From Mycolicibacterium peregrinum (lineage in GTDB: Bacteria > Actinomycetota > Actinomycetes > Mycobacteriales > Mycobacteriaceae), in the NCBI RefSeq assembly GCF_001665625.1, contig NZ_LZSY01000061.1, positions 38,087 through 102,086 on the forward strand: DNA of 64,000 nt, written 5' to 3'. A model generated the notes under the pieces. The model made no database searches and was not told the DNA's origin. It worked only from the letters and a program-made list of their open reading frames with translations. Positions 41,001 to 49,186 of the stretch are shown here, in pieces (within the stretch, counting starts at the first letter, position 1; each line of letters starts with the position of its first letter). A program made the translations under genes and the position numbers.

Positions 41001-43317
41001 TGCTGGTGGCGCGCTGGGCAACCACCCCACCGATGCCGCCGCTGCCGCCAATACCGCCATTGCTGCCGTCGCCACCCGCACCGCCCGTGGCGCCGGTACC
41101 CGTGCCAGTAGCCGTGCCGCCGGACGTCGCTTTGACAGTGCCCAGGCCGCCGTCGCCGCCGGTACCGGTGCCGGTCGAGTTGCCGCCCTCGCCGCCGTGG
41201 GCGGCGCCGGTGGCACTGCTGTTTGCTCCGTCGGCGGTGATCTGACCGATACCGCCGGTTCCACCGTCGCCGCCGGCCGCGGTCACCGAGCCGTTGCCGC
41301 CGCGGCCACCGGTTCCACCGGTGGCGGTGCCGTCGACGGTTCCGCCATTGGTGGCACTGAGGACGGCGCCACCGCCGCCACCGCCGCCGCCACCGCCATG
41401 TCCGGCTCCGGCGGTGGTGGACTGTGCACCGGACCCGCCGGCGCCACCGGACCCGCCGGTTGCCGTCCCCGACGCGCCGCCGGTGATGAGCCCGAATCCC
41501 ATGCCGCCGGCCCCGCCGTCGCCACCGCTGCCCTGATTGCCGGTACTGCCCGCGACGCCGCTGTGGCCGAGGAGGTTCAAGAACCCGCCGCCGGCTCCGG
41601 CCGCGCCGCCGATGCCACCGGTGCCACCGCCGGTGCCGCCCGTTCCGCCGGTGCCGCCGCTGAGATGAGCGGCGTCGCCGTTGGCGCCGGTTCCACCGAC
41701 ACCGCCGGTGCCGCCGTCACCGCCATCTCCGCCGTTGCCGCCGCTGGCGAACAGGAACCCGTTGGCGTCACCGCCGTCGCCACCATCGCCGCCGTTGCCG
41801 CCGCCGACACCACCGTCCTGGCCGTTGCCATATCCGTTGCCGTAGTCGACATTCCAATCGCCGGCCGCTCCACTGGCACCGGTGATGCCGTTGCCGCCGC
41901 GGCCACCGTCGCCGGCGATGCCGAAGAGCCAGCCGTTGGCGTCGCCACCGCGGCCGCCGTTGCCCGCAGGCTGGAGGTCAAACGATGCGCCGCCGTCCCC
42001 GCCGTCGCCGCCGATGCCCAAGATGCTGCCGCCGTCGCCACCGTCACCGCCGTTCATGCCGGCCCAGCCGTTGCCGCCCTCACCGCCGTCACCGAACCAG
42101 CCGGCATCACCGCCGTCGCCGCCGGCCTGACCCGTGGCCACACCGTCGTAACCGTCACCGCCGTCGCCGATCCACAGACCGCCGTCGCCGCCATCGGGGT
42201 TCGCCTCGGTGCCGTCGGCGCCGTTGCCGATCAGGTGCTGCCCCGATATCTGGTTGATGGTGTTGCCGAGGGCTGACCCCAGCGGGCTGGTGATCCACAG
42301 CTGCGCCCCGTAGTGCACCGGTTGGTAGATCCACCGGTTGACGATCTCGGTCGGGTCGAGCACTGCCGAATTCAGCGTGGGGGCAACCAATGTGTTGCGC
42401 GCAGCGGCCGTGTTGTTGTCCACGGTGTACGCCGATTGCCGACGCGCCCAGGCCATCACAGCCCAGACGCCCGGCATGTCGGCGGGCTCCGTCGGCGCGT
42501 TGGGGGTCATGATCGTGCCCAGCGTGACCGCGGACAGCAGCCCGGTGATCGGACTGATCGGCGCGGGTGCCGGAGCAGGTGTCGGAGCGACGAACGCCTG
42601 CGGCTCGGCCGGCGCGGGATCCGCCGACCGACCGCCGAGCCAACCGGTCGTGACGCCGGAGTTCAGCTGCTTGTCGTGGGGGGTGGGATCCGGCAGGGCG
42701 GCCGCCACCCGTTCGGTCAGATCGCTGAGGCGGTGGGAAATCGGGTTGTCCTGCAGCACATTCGCGGGGGTGCGCTTCCACTGCTGCTTGGGCTCATCGG
42801 AAGTGGTGGGATCCAGGCCGTCCTTCGGGTCGGCCTTGTCGGTCTTGTCCGCCTTCGAGGACGCGGGCAACTTCGGCCGCCACAGCGGGCCCCGGGTCTC
42901 GTTGTCATCGGTGGCGTTGCCGCGCTTGAGCCCGACGCCATCGGCGATGTCGTCGACAGCCTTCTTGGCCTCGGCGGCACGGTCGTTGAAGGCCTTCGTG
43001 GCTTCGGTGGCGCGCTCGCGCAGACGTTCCTGGACCTGCTTGACGGAGGGGTGCCCCGGTTTCTTGGCTTTGGAGTTGGCCCCGGTGTTGCCGGTGGTGT
43101 CCGAAGGCTTGTCCGCACCGGAGTTGTCACCACTGCTCGGGCCTTCGGTGTTGACCAGCCTGACATCTGCGGAGACCGACCTCATCGTCGGTGAGTCCGG
43201 CCCCAACAGGAGCAAGACGCCGGCACCTGCCAACGCCACACTTGCCAGTCCTGCCGTCGCGATCGGACCTACCGCGGCCCGACGGCCACGACTCTGCGCA
43301 ATGCTGTGTTTCCCCAC
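38023..43317 (-). CDS. giant PGRS-type glycine-repeat protein without a PE domain
   Basis: 1764 residues, the largest gene in the window. The N-terminus (MGKHSIAQSRGRRAAVGPIA) has one hydrophobic helix (ATAGLASVALAGAGVLLLLG), then a charged linker rich in Lys/Asp/Ser (about 45-200) with a helical part (KAFNDRAAEAKKAVDDIADG). An Ala/Pro-rich segment follows (PAPAPISPITGLLSAVTLG). From about residue 370 to the end it is almost pure PGRS: GGxGGxGG/GNGGxGG repeats interspersed with ATG/TATGG and SSATG-type blocks, closing with GGNALPDGTPGAVGSTGANQ. No PE domain (start with a P-E motif) is present, so targeting must rely on the helix. It is likely cell-wall exposed. Annotation of the antisense long open frames is an artefact of the repeat. 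Confidence 0.85.
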   Translation of the reverse strand: MGKHSIAQSRGRRAAVGPIATAGLASVALAGAGVLLLLGPDSPTMRSVSADVRLVNTEGPSSGDNSGADKPSDTTGNTGANSKAKKPGHPSVKQVQERLRERATEATKAFNDRAAEAKKAVDDIADGVGLKRGNATDDNETRGPLWRPKLPASSKADKTDKADPKDGLDPTTSDEPKQQWKRTPANVLQDNPISHRLSDLTERVAAALPDPTPHDKQLNSGVTTGWLGGRSADPAPAEPQAFVAPTPAPAPAPISPITGLLSAVTLGTIMTPNAPTEPADMPGVWAVMAWARRQSAYTVDNNTAAARNTLVAPTLNSAVLDPTEIVNRWIYQPVHYGAQLWITSPLGSALGNTINQISGQHLIGNGADGTEANPDGGDGGLWIGDGGDGYDGVATGQAGGDGGDAGWFGDGGEGGNGWAGMNGGDGGDGGSILGIGGDGGDGGASFDLQPAGNGGRGGDANGWLFGIAGDGGRGGNGITGASGAAGDWNVDYGNGYGNGQDGGVGGGNGGDGGDGGDANGFLFASGGNGGDGGDGGTGGVGGTGANGDAAHLSGGTGGTGGTGGGTGGIGGAAGAGGGFLNLLGHSGVAGSTGNQGSGGDGGAGGMGFGLITGGASGTATGGSGGAGGSGAQSTTAGAGHGGGGGGGGGGAVLSATNGGTVDGTATGGTGGRGGNGSVTAAGGDGGTGGIGQITADGANSSATGAAHGGEGGNSTGTGTGGDGGLGTVKATSGGTATGTGTGATGGAGGDGSNGGIGGSGGIGGVVAQRATSIATGTATGGAGGNADGADSTGGGGGDGWIQTGYAAANLGAGSNASGNAYGGKGGDATTGGHGAVGGIGTVIASGTNSTASGNAYGGDGGAGSDGGTGGQGARAQITAYGNDSTADGTVDAGNGGTGTGTGITGGDGGQALIGSGQSSGFGNAVITGGKATGGSGGNGTAAGNGGNGGGASITARRIADSIIDSTATGGNGGTSGATGGTAIINTAGASDPSVIKNSSATGGNAGAGDANGGVGGNGGAASVNAAAGGDVDSGHAKGTDGGKGTNGGKGGAGGAGTIEAVAAGSTATGTATGGVAGNGDGAGSIGGAGGEGKISATASGANASGVGTGGAGGNGTNGGTGGGGAQGGIFAQRTNSTATGTGIGGSGGTADGAGSTGGAGGGGWIQTGYYAGGANSTAEGYARGGAGGGGTTGGHGGAGGMSVVLATGNNSSAKGSTYGGAGGAGSNSGTGGNGALGQIVAMGGGSHAEGTGTGGNGGTGNGAGIKGGNGGQGVVSAGASSGAVANSTAQGNATGGDGGAGQGGVNGGNAGGGTISAKGLNDSITGGTASGSDGVTGAQGNSGQLNTDNGGKITDSSAIAGQSSDSAVGGGASIKVTSAGSVVTNTHAKGGDAGAGNANGGVGGNGGAASVSAANGGDVTDGVANAGNGGAGINGGKGGAGGASTISATLTTDNLTGTTTGGVGGTGTGTGATGGAGGAGTNGGTGGAGGDAAISADSTGTASGTATGGAGGTGTGTGSVGGTGGWAEVQAGYGSITGGTASGTTTGGKGGNATGGGHGGAGGASLIMAAGAGSIATGNTAKGGDGGAANTAGATGGDGGFTNIAALNGSITGSTATSGNGGAGNGGNGGKGGDGWIQAYDPSAPAGTAIVNGKSTAGNGGNGGTNGSGGATGGKGGNGGNSTFWKSGGQTSNNGVNTGGKGGNGGNATAPGVGGNGNGGAGGNGGVGGNTAGVLGNGGVGGNGGNALPDGTPGAVGSTGANQP

Positions 43318-43351
43318 AATTCTCCCTGGTCTCCCGATGCCAAAGTGACGG

Positions 43352-43376
43352 CAGCGTCAATAAAATTGACGACGCT
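43352..43376. promoter_or_regulatory. palindrome upstream of the PGRS gene
   Basis: CAGCGTCAAT-AAA-ATTGACGACGCTG: the inner GTCAAT/ATTGAC arms (43356-43370) are perfect and the outer CAGC/GCTG bases extend the dyad with a three-base bulge. It lies 35-60 bases upstream of the PGRS start, within the promoter region, and could bind a dimeric regulator. The rest of the 352-base gap 43318-43669, which separates the divergent PGRS and oxidoreductase genes, shows an AT-richer stretch (43430-43500) but nothing else recognisable. Confidence 0.5.
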
Positions 43377-43669
43377 GACGCGAGCCACTTCCAACGACTG
43401 TTCCCTTAGCTGGCGGTGAAACTAACGCACCGGGAATCAAGATCTCAGCTTTTTCTCAGGTGGATTTTCGCGATCGTTGCAGATGCAAGCAATTGAGTCG
43501 CTGTTTTGCCCGACGCAACGGTTGGGGAGGCGTGAATCGTGCAGGTCGAACAGGTCTGAACATTTGCCAAACTTTTGACCGGCCGCTCAAAAACGTCGTC
43601 GGGCCGGTTAAAGAGTCCGCCAGACGCTGTGCCAGATGCTGCAGTCCTGCCGGGAGTAAGGTCGGCCAG

Positions 43670-44506
43670 ATGAAGTTCGGCATCGCCACCTTCGTCGACG
43701 ACGACAGCATCGACCCCGTATCGCTGGCCCGGGCCATCGAGGAACGTGGATTCGCCTCGCTCATCGTGGCCGAACACAGCCACATCCCGGTCAGCCGCGA
43801 ATCGGCCTATCCGAACGGTGGAGACCTGCCGCCGTGGTACTACAACACGCTCGACCCGTTCGTCACCCTCGCCGCCGCGGCCGCGGTGACATCCACGATC
43901 GAACTCGTCACCGGCGTCGCACTGCTGATCCAGCGCGACCCCATCCACACCGCTAAGGAAGCCGCCAGCATCGACGTCATCTCCGACGGCCGGTTCGTAC
44001 TCGGCGTGGGCGCCGGGTGGAACCTCGAAGAGATGCGCGATCACGGCACCGACCCGAAAACCCGTGGCGCACTGCTCGATGAGAGCATCGAAGCCGTCAC
44101 GGCGCTATGGACCGACGAGCCCGCCGAGTATCACGGCAAGTACGTCGACTTCGAGTCCTCCTACTGCCGCCCCAAGCCGGTGCAGAAGCCCCACCCGCCC
44201 ATCTACGTCGGCGGCAACTCCGATGCCACGGTCAAGCGCGTGATTCGCCATGGGGCCGGCTGGATCTCGAATCCGCTGCCCAGGGACGTGCTGGCCAAGC
44301 GCATCGGGCAGATGCATGACGGCGGGGCGCGCGACGTGCCGTTGATGATGTTCGGTGCACCCGTCAAAGCCGACTATTGGCGTGCCGCCGAGGATCTCGG
44401 CTTCGGGCAGCTGGGCCTGTTCCTGCCGTCCGTGGGCAAAGACGAGTCACTGCGCCAGCTCGACGAGTTCGCCGCGGCGGTGCAGAAGTATCAGTCGGGA
44501 AGCTGA
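43670..44506 (+). CDS. LLM-class F420-dependent oxidoreductase
   Basis: 278 residues of the luciferase-like family: MKFGIATFVDDDSIDPVSLA opens the barrel, then FASLIVAEHSHIPVSRESAY, RFVLGVGAGWNLEEMRDHGT near residue 100, and KPHPPIYVGGNSDATVKRVI near residue 175. The GVGAGW motif and TIELVTGVALLIQRDP strand are typical of actinobacterial F420-dependent enzymes (the TIGR03619-type). The ATG at 43670 is chosen; the open frame extends upstream to 43460 without a family match. The substrate is unknown. Divergent from the PGRS gene. Confidence 0.92.
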   Translation: MKFGIATFVDDDSIDPVSLARAIEERGFASLIVAEHSHIPVSRESAYPNGGDLPPWYYNTLDPFVTLAAAAAVTSTIELVTGVALLIQRDPIHTAKEAASIDVISDGRFVLGVGAGWNLEEMRDHGTDPKTRGALLDESIEAVTALWTDEPAEYHGKYVDFESSYCRPKPVQKPHPPIYVGGNSDATVKRVIRHGAGWISNPLPRDVLAKRIGQMHDGGARDVPLMMFGAPVKADYWRAAEDLGFGQLGLFLPSVGKDESLRQLDEFAAAVQKYQSGS

Positions 44507-44540
44507 GTTTTCTCGGGCCGCGGTTTTGCTGCCTTCTCTG

Positions 44541-44603
44541 CGCGGTTTTCTACGTGGGGGTCGGCAGAGCGCGCTGAGAGCAGCCCTGCGGTAGAAACCG
44601 GCG
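44541..44603. repeat. dispersed palindromic element, copy B
   Basis: Left arm CGCGGTTTTCTACGTGGGGG at 44541-44560 and right arm AGCCCTGCGGTAGAAACCGG at 44582-44601, then CG, are imperfect inverted repeats sharing the TTTCTAC/GTAGAAA ends with copies A and C. It occupies the 170-base gap between the LLM oxidoreductase and the polysaccharide deacetylase; no other element is seen there. Confidence 0.8.
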
Positions 44604-44676
44604 ACCGAACGCGTCCGCAGTCAACCCACAGCTGATCGCAGGCCGACCTACAAGATCCGCGCCTACCGTCCGGCAT

Positions 44677-45465
44677 GTGATCACCAGGCGTTCATTCCTG
44701 ACGGCGACCGCCGTCGGTTCGATCGCCGCCGGGTATGCGCTGCGTGCCGGGGTGGTGCCGACCGCTCGCGCCGACCCGAACGCCGTCGACCCGCCTTCGG
44801 TCGCAGTACTCAACAAGAGGCGTCCACCCACGCAGTGGGGAATGGCGCTGCCCGGCATCACCTCATCGTTCGCCGCCGCCGGCCGCCAGATCGCCCTGAC
44901 GTTCGACGCGTGTGACGGAGCCTGCGACGACGCCCTGCTCGATACCTTGCAGCGCAACGGTGTTCCGGCGGTGCTCATGCTGAACTCGAGATGGATCGAC
45001 CGGAATCCGGACCGGGCCCGGCAGTTGGCGGCCAATCCCCTGTTCGAGATCGGCAACCACGGCACCCGTCATGTGCCCCTGTCCGTGACGGGTCGGTCGG
45101 CCTACGGGATCGCCGGGACCCGGTCGGCCGACGAGGTGGTCGGTGAGGTGTGGGGCAACCACCAAAAGCTGACCGCGCTGACCGGCCGGGCCCCGACCTG
45201 GTTTCGTCCCGGCACCGCGCACTATGACGACGTGGCCGTCGAGATCGTCCATGAACTCGGCGAACAACCGTTGGGGTTCACCGTCAACGCCGACAACGGT
45301 GCGACGGCTTCCGCGGCCGCCGTGCGCGCCAACGTCATGAACGCCGCGCCGGGATCGATCGTGATCGCCCACATGAACCACCCCCAGTCCGGCACACACG
45401 CCGGTTTCGCCGAGGCGATCCCCGCGATGCAGGCAGCAGGTTGGCAATTCGTACTACCTCGCTGA
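44677..45465 (+). CDS. secreted polysaccharide deacetylase (NodB-like)
   Basis: 262 residues, GTG start. The N-terminus ITRRSFLTATAVGSIAAGYA contains a twin-arginine-like signal (RR-SFL) and ends before ARADPNAV, so Tat export is likely. The NodB domain is divergent: motif 1 ALTFDACDGACDDALLDTLQ (catalytic/metal Asp), motif 2 GNHGTRH (His ligands) near residue 130, motif 3 TWFRPGTAHYDDVAVEIV, and motif 5 IVIAHMNHPQSGTHAG near residue 230. It probably acts on an acetylated cell-wall or extracellular glycan. Confidence 0.88.
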   Translation: MITRRSFLTATAVGSIAAGYALRAGVVPTARADPNAVDPPSVAVLNKRRPPTQWGMALPGITSSFAAAGRQIALTFDACDGACDDALLDTLQRNGVPAVLMLNSRWIDRNPDRARQLAANPLFEIGNHGTRHVPLSVTGRSAYGIAGTRSADEVVGEVWGNHQKLTALTGRAPTWFRPGTAHYDDVAVEIVHELGEQPLGFTVNADNGATASAAAVRANVMNAAPGSIVIAHMNHPQSGTHAGFAEAIPAMQAAGWQFVLPR

Positions 45466-45560
45466 CCGGGCTGGCCGCAGGGTAATTGCCGGGCAGTTCG
45501 GTCGAGGCGCGGCGTCAACATGTGCCGTGGGCCGCCGCGCCTACGGGTTAGGTTTGGCGG

Positions 45561-47339
45561 ATGACCGTGGGGGACCAGGACACAGGCGAGGTCGAGAAAA
45601 AAGCTGGAACCACGTACCGGCAACCCGCCCTACTACTCGGGCTGCTCGCGGGGCTGCTGGTGGCCGCCGTCGCATGCCTGGGTCTAGGCTGGATGCACCG
45701 AACACCGGAACTGCCGTTGGGCGAAGACTTTTCGTCGCTCACCACGGTGCTGTGGCGCACGACTTTCGTTGTCGCCGGGGTAGCGCTGCTGGTCGCCGCA
45801 TACGTCGTGGTGGGGCGCGTGTACCGGCAGTCGCCGGGCTGGCGGGCCAGGTTCGTGGCCTACTCCAGCCCGGCATTGTTCGTCCTCGTCGTGGCCGCAT
45901 TGATGGCGCAGAGCCGGGGAACCATCTCCAAGACCTTTCGCCAGGCCACCGAGGATCAGCTCGCGCTGCACCCGTTCGCCGTCACCACGGTCGCCCACGC
46001 CGCCTGGTGGTTCGCATGCCTGGCTCTGGCGGCTCTGGCGGTGCTCTGTGCGACGGCCCACCGGACCCAACGGCCTCACCGCGCGCCTCGCCGCCTTGCG
46101 GTGAGCCGTTGGGCGGCGGCTGCAGTGGCCGTCGTCGTCGCTGCAGCACTTGTGGTACCGGCCATGGCCATTGCGAAGAAGTCGCCGTTCCACAACGAGA
46201 CCGCCGAGCGCATCGACCCGCCGGCGCTGACGACGCTGACCGGCACCGTCGCCTACCGGACCGAGGTGTCGTCGCTGGCCACCTATGCCCGGCCCGGTGG
46301 TGCAGGCTGGGTGCACATCGAGAACGGACCTGAATACCGGCAGGAAACCGTGGTCGGCTATGACGGCGCGACAGGGAAGCGGCGCTGGACTTTCAGCGTG
46401 CCCAGATTCAACGCCAGTGAATTGCGGACCACGGGCATCGGGCCCGACAGCGTGGTATTGGTGAAGGCCTACATCCCCGCCGATGCGATGATTGCCCTCG
46501 ACGCCACTACGGGAGCCCTGCTGTGGACACGCGTTGATCACGACTCATTCGACGACGACTACCCCCTCTCATCCGGTGTCTTGTTGACCAGCAGTCCGGA
46601 ACCGGACGGTGGCGTGAGGTGGACCGCCCTGGCGACACGCAACGGAAATGAGCTGTGGACCAAGACATTCGGTCGTGACTGCACGACATCGATGCGTGCC
46701 ACCGACAACTTCATCCTGATGAGCACCTGCGACGACAACTCCGACGTACTGACGCAGGTGCTCGACCCGCAGACCGGACAGCAACACGGTGTGATCACCG
46801 CCTCGTCGCTCGGTATCCCGCCGGGAGCGCCGGACTCCCATCCAACGATCGGTGCCACTTCAGGTGACCGCGCGCTGGTGTCCGGCGCCGGGGCGCCCCT
46901 GGTCATCGACGTCGCGGAAGCCCGGGTGATCGTGCGGGTGCCTGACCGTCACGACGCCAGGTTCATCGATGCGGACTCGCTCATGCTCACCCCCGTCAGT
47001 GACAATCGTGAAGAGCTACAACCGGTTTCGATCCACGATCTGCGCGACGGCGTCACCATCGACACCGGGTTGTTGTTGGCGTGGCAAGGGGGAGAGGAGA
47101 CCTGGGGGGCGATGGCGCGGGTCGGGGACCAATGGCTGACTCTGCTGCCCGATGCCCCGCTCCCGCCCGTAGCGCAACGTGATCCCGTCCCGATGCGGAT
47201 TATCGGCAAGTCGGGCCCCGCCCACACGCTGCCGAATCCGTGCGAAGGGCGCATGCAAGTTGCACCGACAGTGTCCCTCGTACCCGGTGCGGTGCTTGTC
47301 GCATGCGGCGTGGTGGATGCCGTCGCCGCCGTGCGATAG
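45561..47339 (+). CDS. membrane-anchored PQQ-like beta-propeller protein, copy 1
   Basis: 592 residues. Four helices in the first ~210 residues (PALLLGLLAGLLVAAVACLG, FVVAGVALLVAAYVVVGRVY, ALFVLVVAALMAQ, AAAVAVVVAAALVVPAMAIA) anchor a periplasmic beta-propeller. The blades carry PQQ-like wording: TVVGYDGATGKRRWTFSVPR, MIALDATTGALLWTR, VLTQVLDPQTGQQHG. No pyrroloquinoline-quinone active site or enzyme motif is seen, so a scaffold or binding role is more likely. It is convergent with a paralogue of the same layout, with four bases between the stops. Confidence 0.8.
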   Translation: MTVGDQDTGEVEKKAGTTYRQPALLLGLLAGLLVAAVACLGLGWMHRTPELPLGEDFSSLTTVLWRTTFVVAGVALLVAAYVVVGRVYRQSPGWRARFVAYSSPALFVLVVAALMAQSRGTISKTFRQATEDQLALHPFAVTTVAHAAWWFACLALAALAVLCATAHRTQRPHRAPRRLAVSRWAAAAVAVVVAAALVVPAMAIAKKSPFHNETAERIDPPALTTLTGTVAYRTEVSSLATYARPGGAGWVHIENGPEYRQETVVGYDGATGKRRWTFSVPRFNASELRTTGIGPDSVVLVKAYIPADAMIALDATTGALLWTRVDHDSFDDDYPLSSGVLLTSSPEPDGGVRWTALATRNGNELWTKTFGRDCTTSMRATDNFILMSTCDDNSDVLTQVLDPQTGQQHGVITASSLGIPPGAPDSHPTIGATSGDRALVSGAGAPLVIDVAEARVIVRVPDRHDARFIDADSLMLTPVSDNREELQPVSIHDLRDGVTIDTGLLLAWQGGEETWGAMARVGDQWLTLLPDAPLPPVAQRDPVPMRIIGKSGPAHTLPNPCEGRMQVAPTVSLVPGAVLVACGVVDAVAAVR

Positions 47340-47343
47340 CGCC

Positions 47344-49092
47344 TCAACGCAGTCCGAGAACGTCGTAGCTGGTGATACTGCCCTTGTCTGAATAGTTGGC
47401 GCACAGCGCCAGAACCGCTCCAGGTACCGGCATCACGCCGCCTGTCCGGTCGCCGCACGGCGCGGTTCTGATGGCGGCGGGACCACCGGTGACTGGCACC
47501 GTCGCCAGTCGTTCGTCGTAACGATCTTGATAGGCAGCGGCCGTCACGAACTCGTCGCCCACCCGAGCCCATCGCTGGACGTCGGGTTCGATGAGCATCT
47601 GCAGCCCGGTGACTGGCACAGTCCGCTGCTGCCCGGGGGTGTAGAGCGTGACGGTCTGGGCTCTGCTGTTGTCACCGATTTCGACCACCGGACCTGGAAG
47701 CGATTTCTCGAGATCCGGAGTGCGGACGAAGGGTACGGGTGTGGCATGCACCGCCTTGGTCTCGACGTCGACTGTCAGGAGTACGCCGTCGACGCTGCTG
47801 ATTCCACTCGCATAAACAGCGACGATGTCTCCGTCTACCGCCAGCAGTTCCGTCGTCACGTCACCCGATGGGAAGCCGGTCTGCGTGGTGAAGTCGATCG
47901 TGAACTCGGATTCCGCGTCGTACAGGTGGAGCGCATCGCCGCACGCGTCGACGAAGATCACCGTGGAGCCGACGGCGTCGTAGCGGCTCCGGCTGCAGTT
48001 GTCATCCGGACGGTCCTTGGCCCACAACGGTTTACCGGTCCGCGGATCGAGCGCGCCGACCTTGTGGGGGCCGATCGCCGCCAGGATGTCACCATCGCCG
48101 TTCGCCCGGCCGCGGAGGTACCAGCCCGAGTCGTTGATCCACAACTGTTCGCCCGTCGTGGCGTCGAGCCCGACCAGGAATGCGACGTCATCGTCGTGGT
48201 CGGACGAGTACTTGTCGGGGTCTTGGGTATTGGGCGGGCGAGTGCACTGCACCGCCACCACCGCATCGTCGCGGACCCCGGTCGACCACAGCGACACGTC
48301 GCCGCAGCGCGCGGGCAGGTCGGCCGTCGGGAAGTGCCACCGCTGCGCGCCGGTCGTCCCGTCGTAGGCGATCACCGCGTCGGCATTGGTGCTGACGAAT
48401 CCCGGCCCGGCGGGTAGAGCCACCTGCGAGTCGAGCTTGATGGTGTAGGCCACCTGCGTGCCGACGGACGTCGGCAGCGCTGGGATCGCCACTCGCGGGG
48501 CGGTGGTTGCCGAGGATGTACCGACCGGGCTGAGCGACGTGACAGCGACGCCGGCCACCACGGCCACGGCGACGCCGGAGGCTGCGAACACGGCGACCGC
48601 AGTCTGGCCCGGTCGGCGCGCAGCGGCGGGTGACGCGGAGGTCGCGCCCGCAAGCACCATCACCGCTGCGCACGCGAGGATGATCCAGGACACCTGGGCG
48701 ATCACGATGACCGGACGCGCGCCGGGGCCCGAGATCAACAGCGCGTGCTGTGCGGATGTGGCGGTGAGGAGCCCGTAGGCCGCGACGGCGACGGTTCCCG
48801 CGAGGAGTAGTGAGGCGTGCCCGGTTGTGTCGAGGCCGGCGATGGCCCGCGCACCGAGCCAGACGGTGGCTGCGCCGGCGACGCATACGCCGATCAGAGA
48901 GATGAGGAGAAGGTGGCTCGCAGGAGCCAGGTAGGTCGCGGTCTGCCCGGTCGGCACCCGTGCCGCGTAGGCATAGATGGCGAGGCCCACTGCTCCCAAC
49001 ACCAGACCGCAGCCCAATGAGATGGTCAACCGGCCCGCGCGCGTCACCGTGGATCTGCGCTCGTCGTCGCCGCTACTTGTCTCGTCACTCAC
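47344..49092 (-). CDS. membrane-anchored PQQ-like beta-propeller protein, copy 2
   Basis: 582 residues from GTG 49092 (VSDETSSGDDERRSTVTRAG), with a GAGGGGG ribosome-binding site upstream; an ATG at 49155 would extend it. Four or five helices come first (LTISLGCGLVLGAVGLAIYA, LLLISLIGVCVAGAATVWLG, ASLLLAGTVAVAAYGLLTAT, WIILACAAVMVLAGAT), then a propeller with NADAVIAYDGTTGAQRWHFP, LVGLDATTGEQLWINDSGWY and GALDPRTGKPLWAKDRP. The layout matches the convergent copy at 45561-47339, giving an inverted paralogous pair. The function is unknown. Confidence 0.8.
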   Translation of the reverse strand: MSDETSSGDDERRSTVTRAGRLTISLGCGLVLGAVGLAIYAYAARVPTGQTATYLAPASHLLLISLIGVCVAGAATVWLGARAIAGLDTTGHASLLLAGTVAVAAYGLLTATSAQHALLISGPGARPVIVIAQVSWIILACAAVMVLAGATSASPAAARRPGQTAVAVFAASGVAVAVVAGVAVTSLSPVGTSSATTAPRVAIPALPTSVGTQVAYTIKLDSQVALPAGPGFVSTNADAVIAYDGTTGAQRWHFPTADLPARCGDVSLWSTGVRDDAVVAVQCTRPPNTQDPDKYSSDHDDDVAFLVGLDATTGEQLWINDSGWYLRGRANGDGDILAAIGPHKVGALDPRTGKPLWAKDRPDDNCSRSRYDAVGSTVIFVDACGDALHLYDAESEFTIDFTTQTGFPSGDVTTELLAVDGDIVAVYASGISSVDGVLLTVDVETKAVHATPVPFVRTPDLEKSLPGPVVEIGDNSRAQTVTLYTPGQQRTVPVTGLQMLIEPDVQRWARVGDEFVTAAAYQDRYDERLATVPVTGGPAAIRTAPCGDRTGGVMPVPGAVLALCANYSDKGSITSYDVLGLR

Positions 49093-49186
49093 TCGGCTAC
49101 CCCCTCGGGTCAGAACTCTGCCACAGCATCGGGCCACCTCAGGGCGGGAAAACACCGCAGGCCCGTCACCTTCGGGGTGGACTTCC

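Noticed and set aside
38023..42200. CRISPR-like or satellite-like regular repeats
   Set aside because: The periodicity comes from codon-level Gly-Gly-x repeats in an open reading frame; there are no constant direct repeats with unique spacers.
39502..42276. Very long plus-strand open frame (924 codons) antisense to the PGRS gene, with others at 38023-42800
   Set aside because: Its composition is the reverse-complement image of GGxGG codons (Ala/Val/Thr/Gly monotony, Pro-rich in another frame). There is no start signal or family motif, and the minus-strand PGRS frame has a proper start, helix and terminator.
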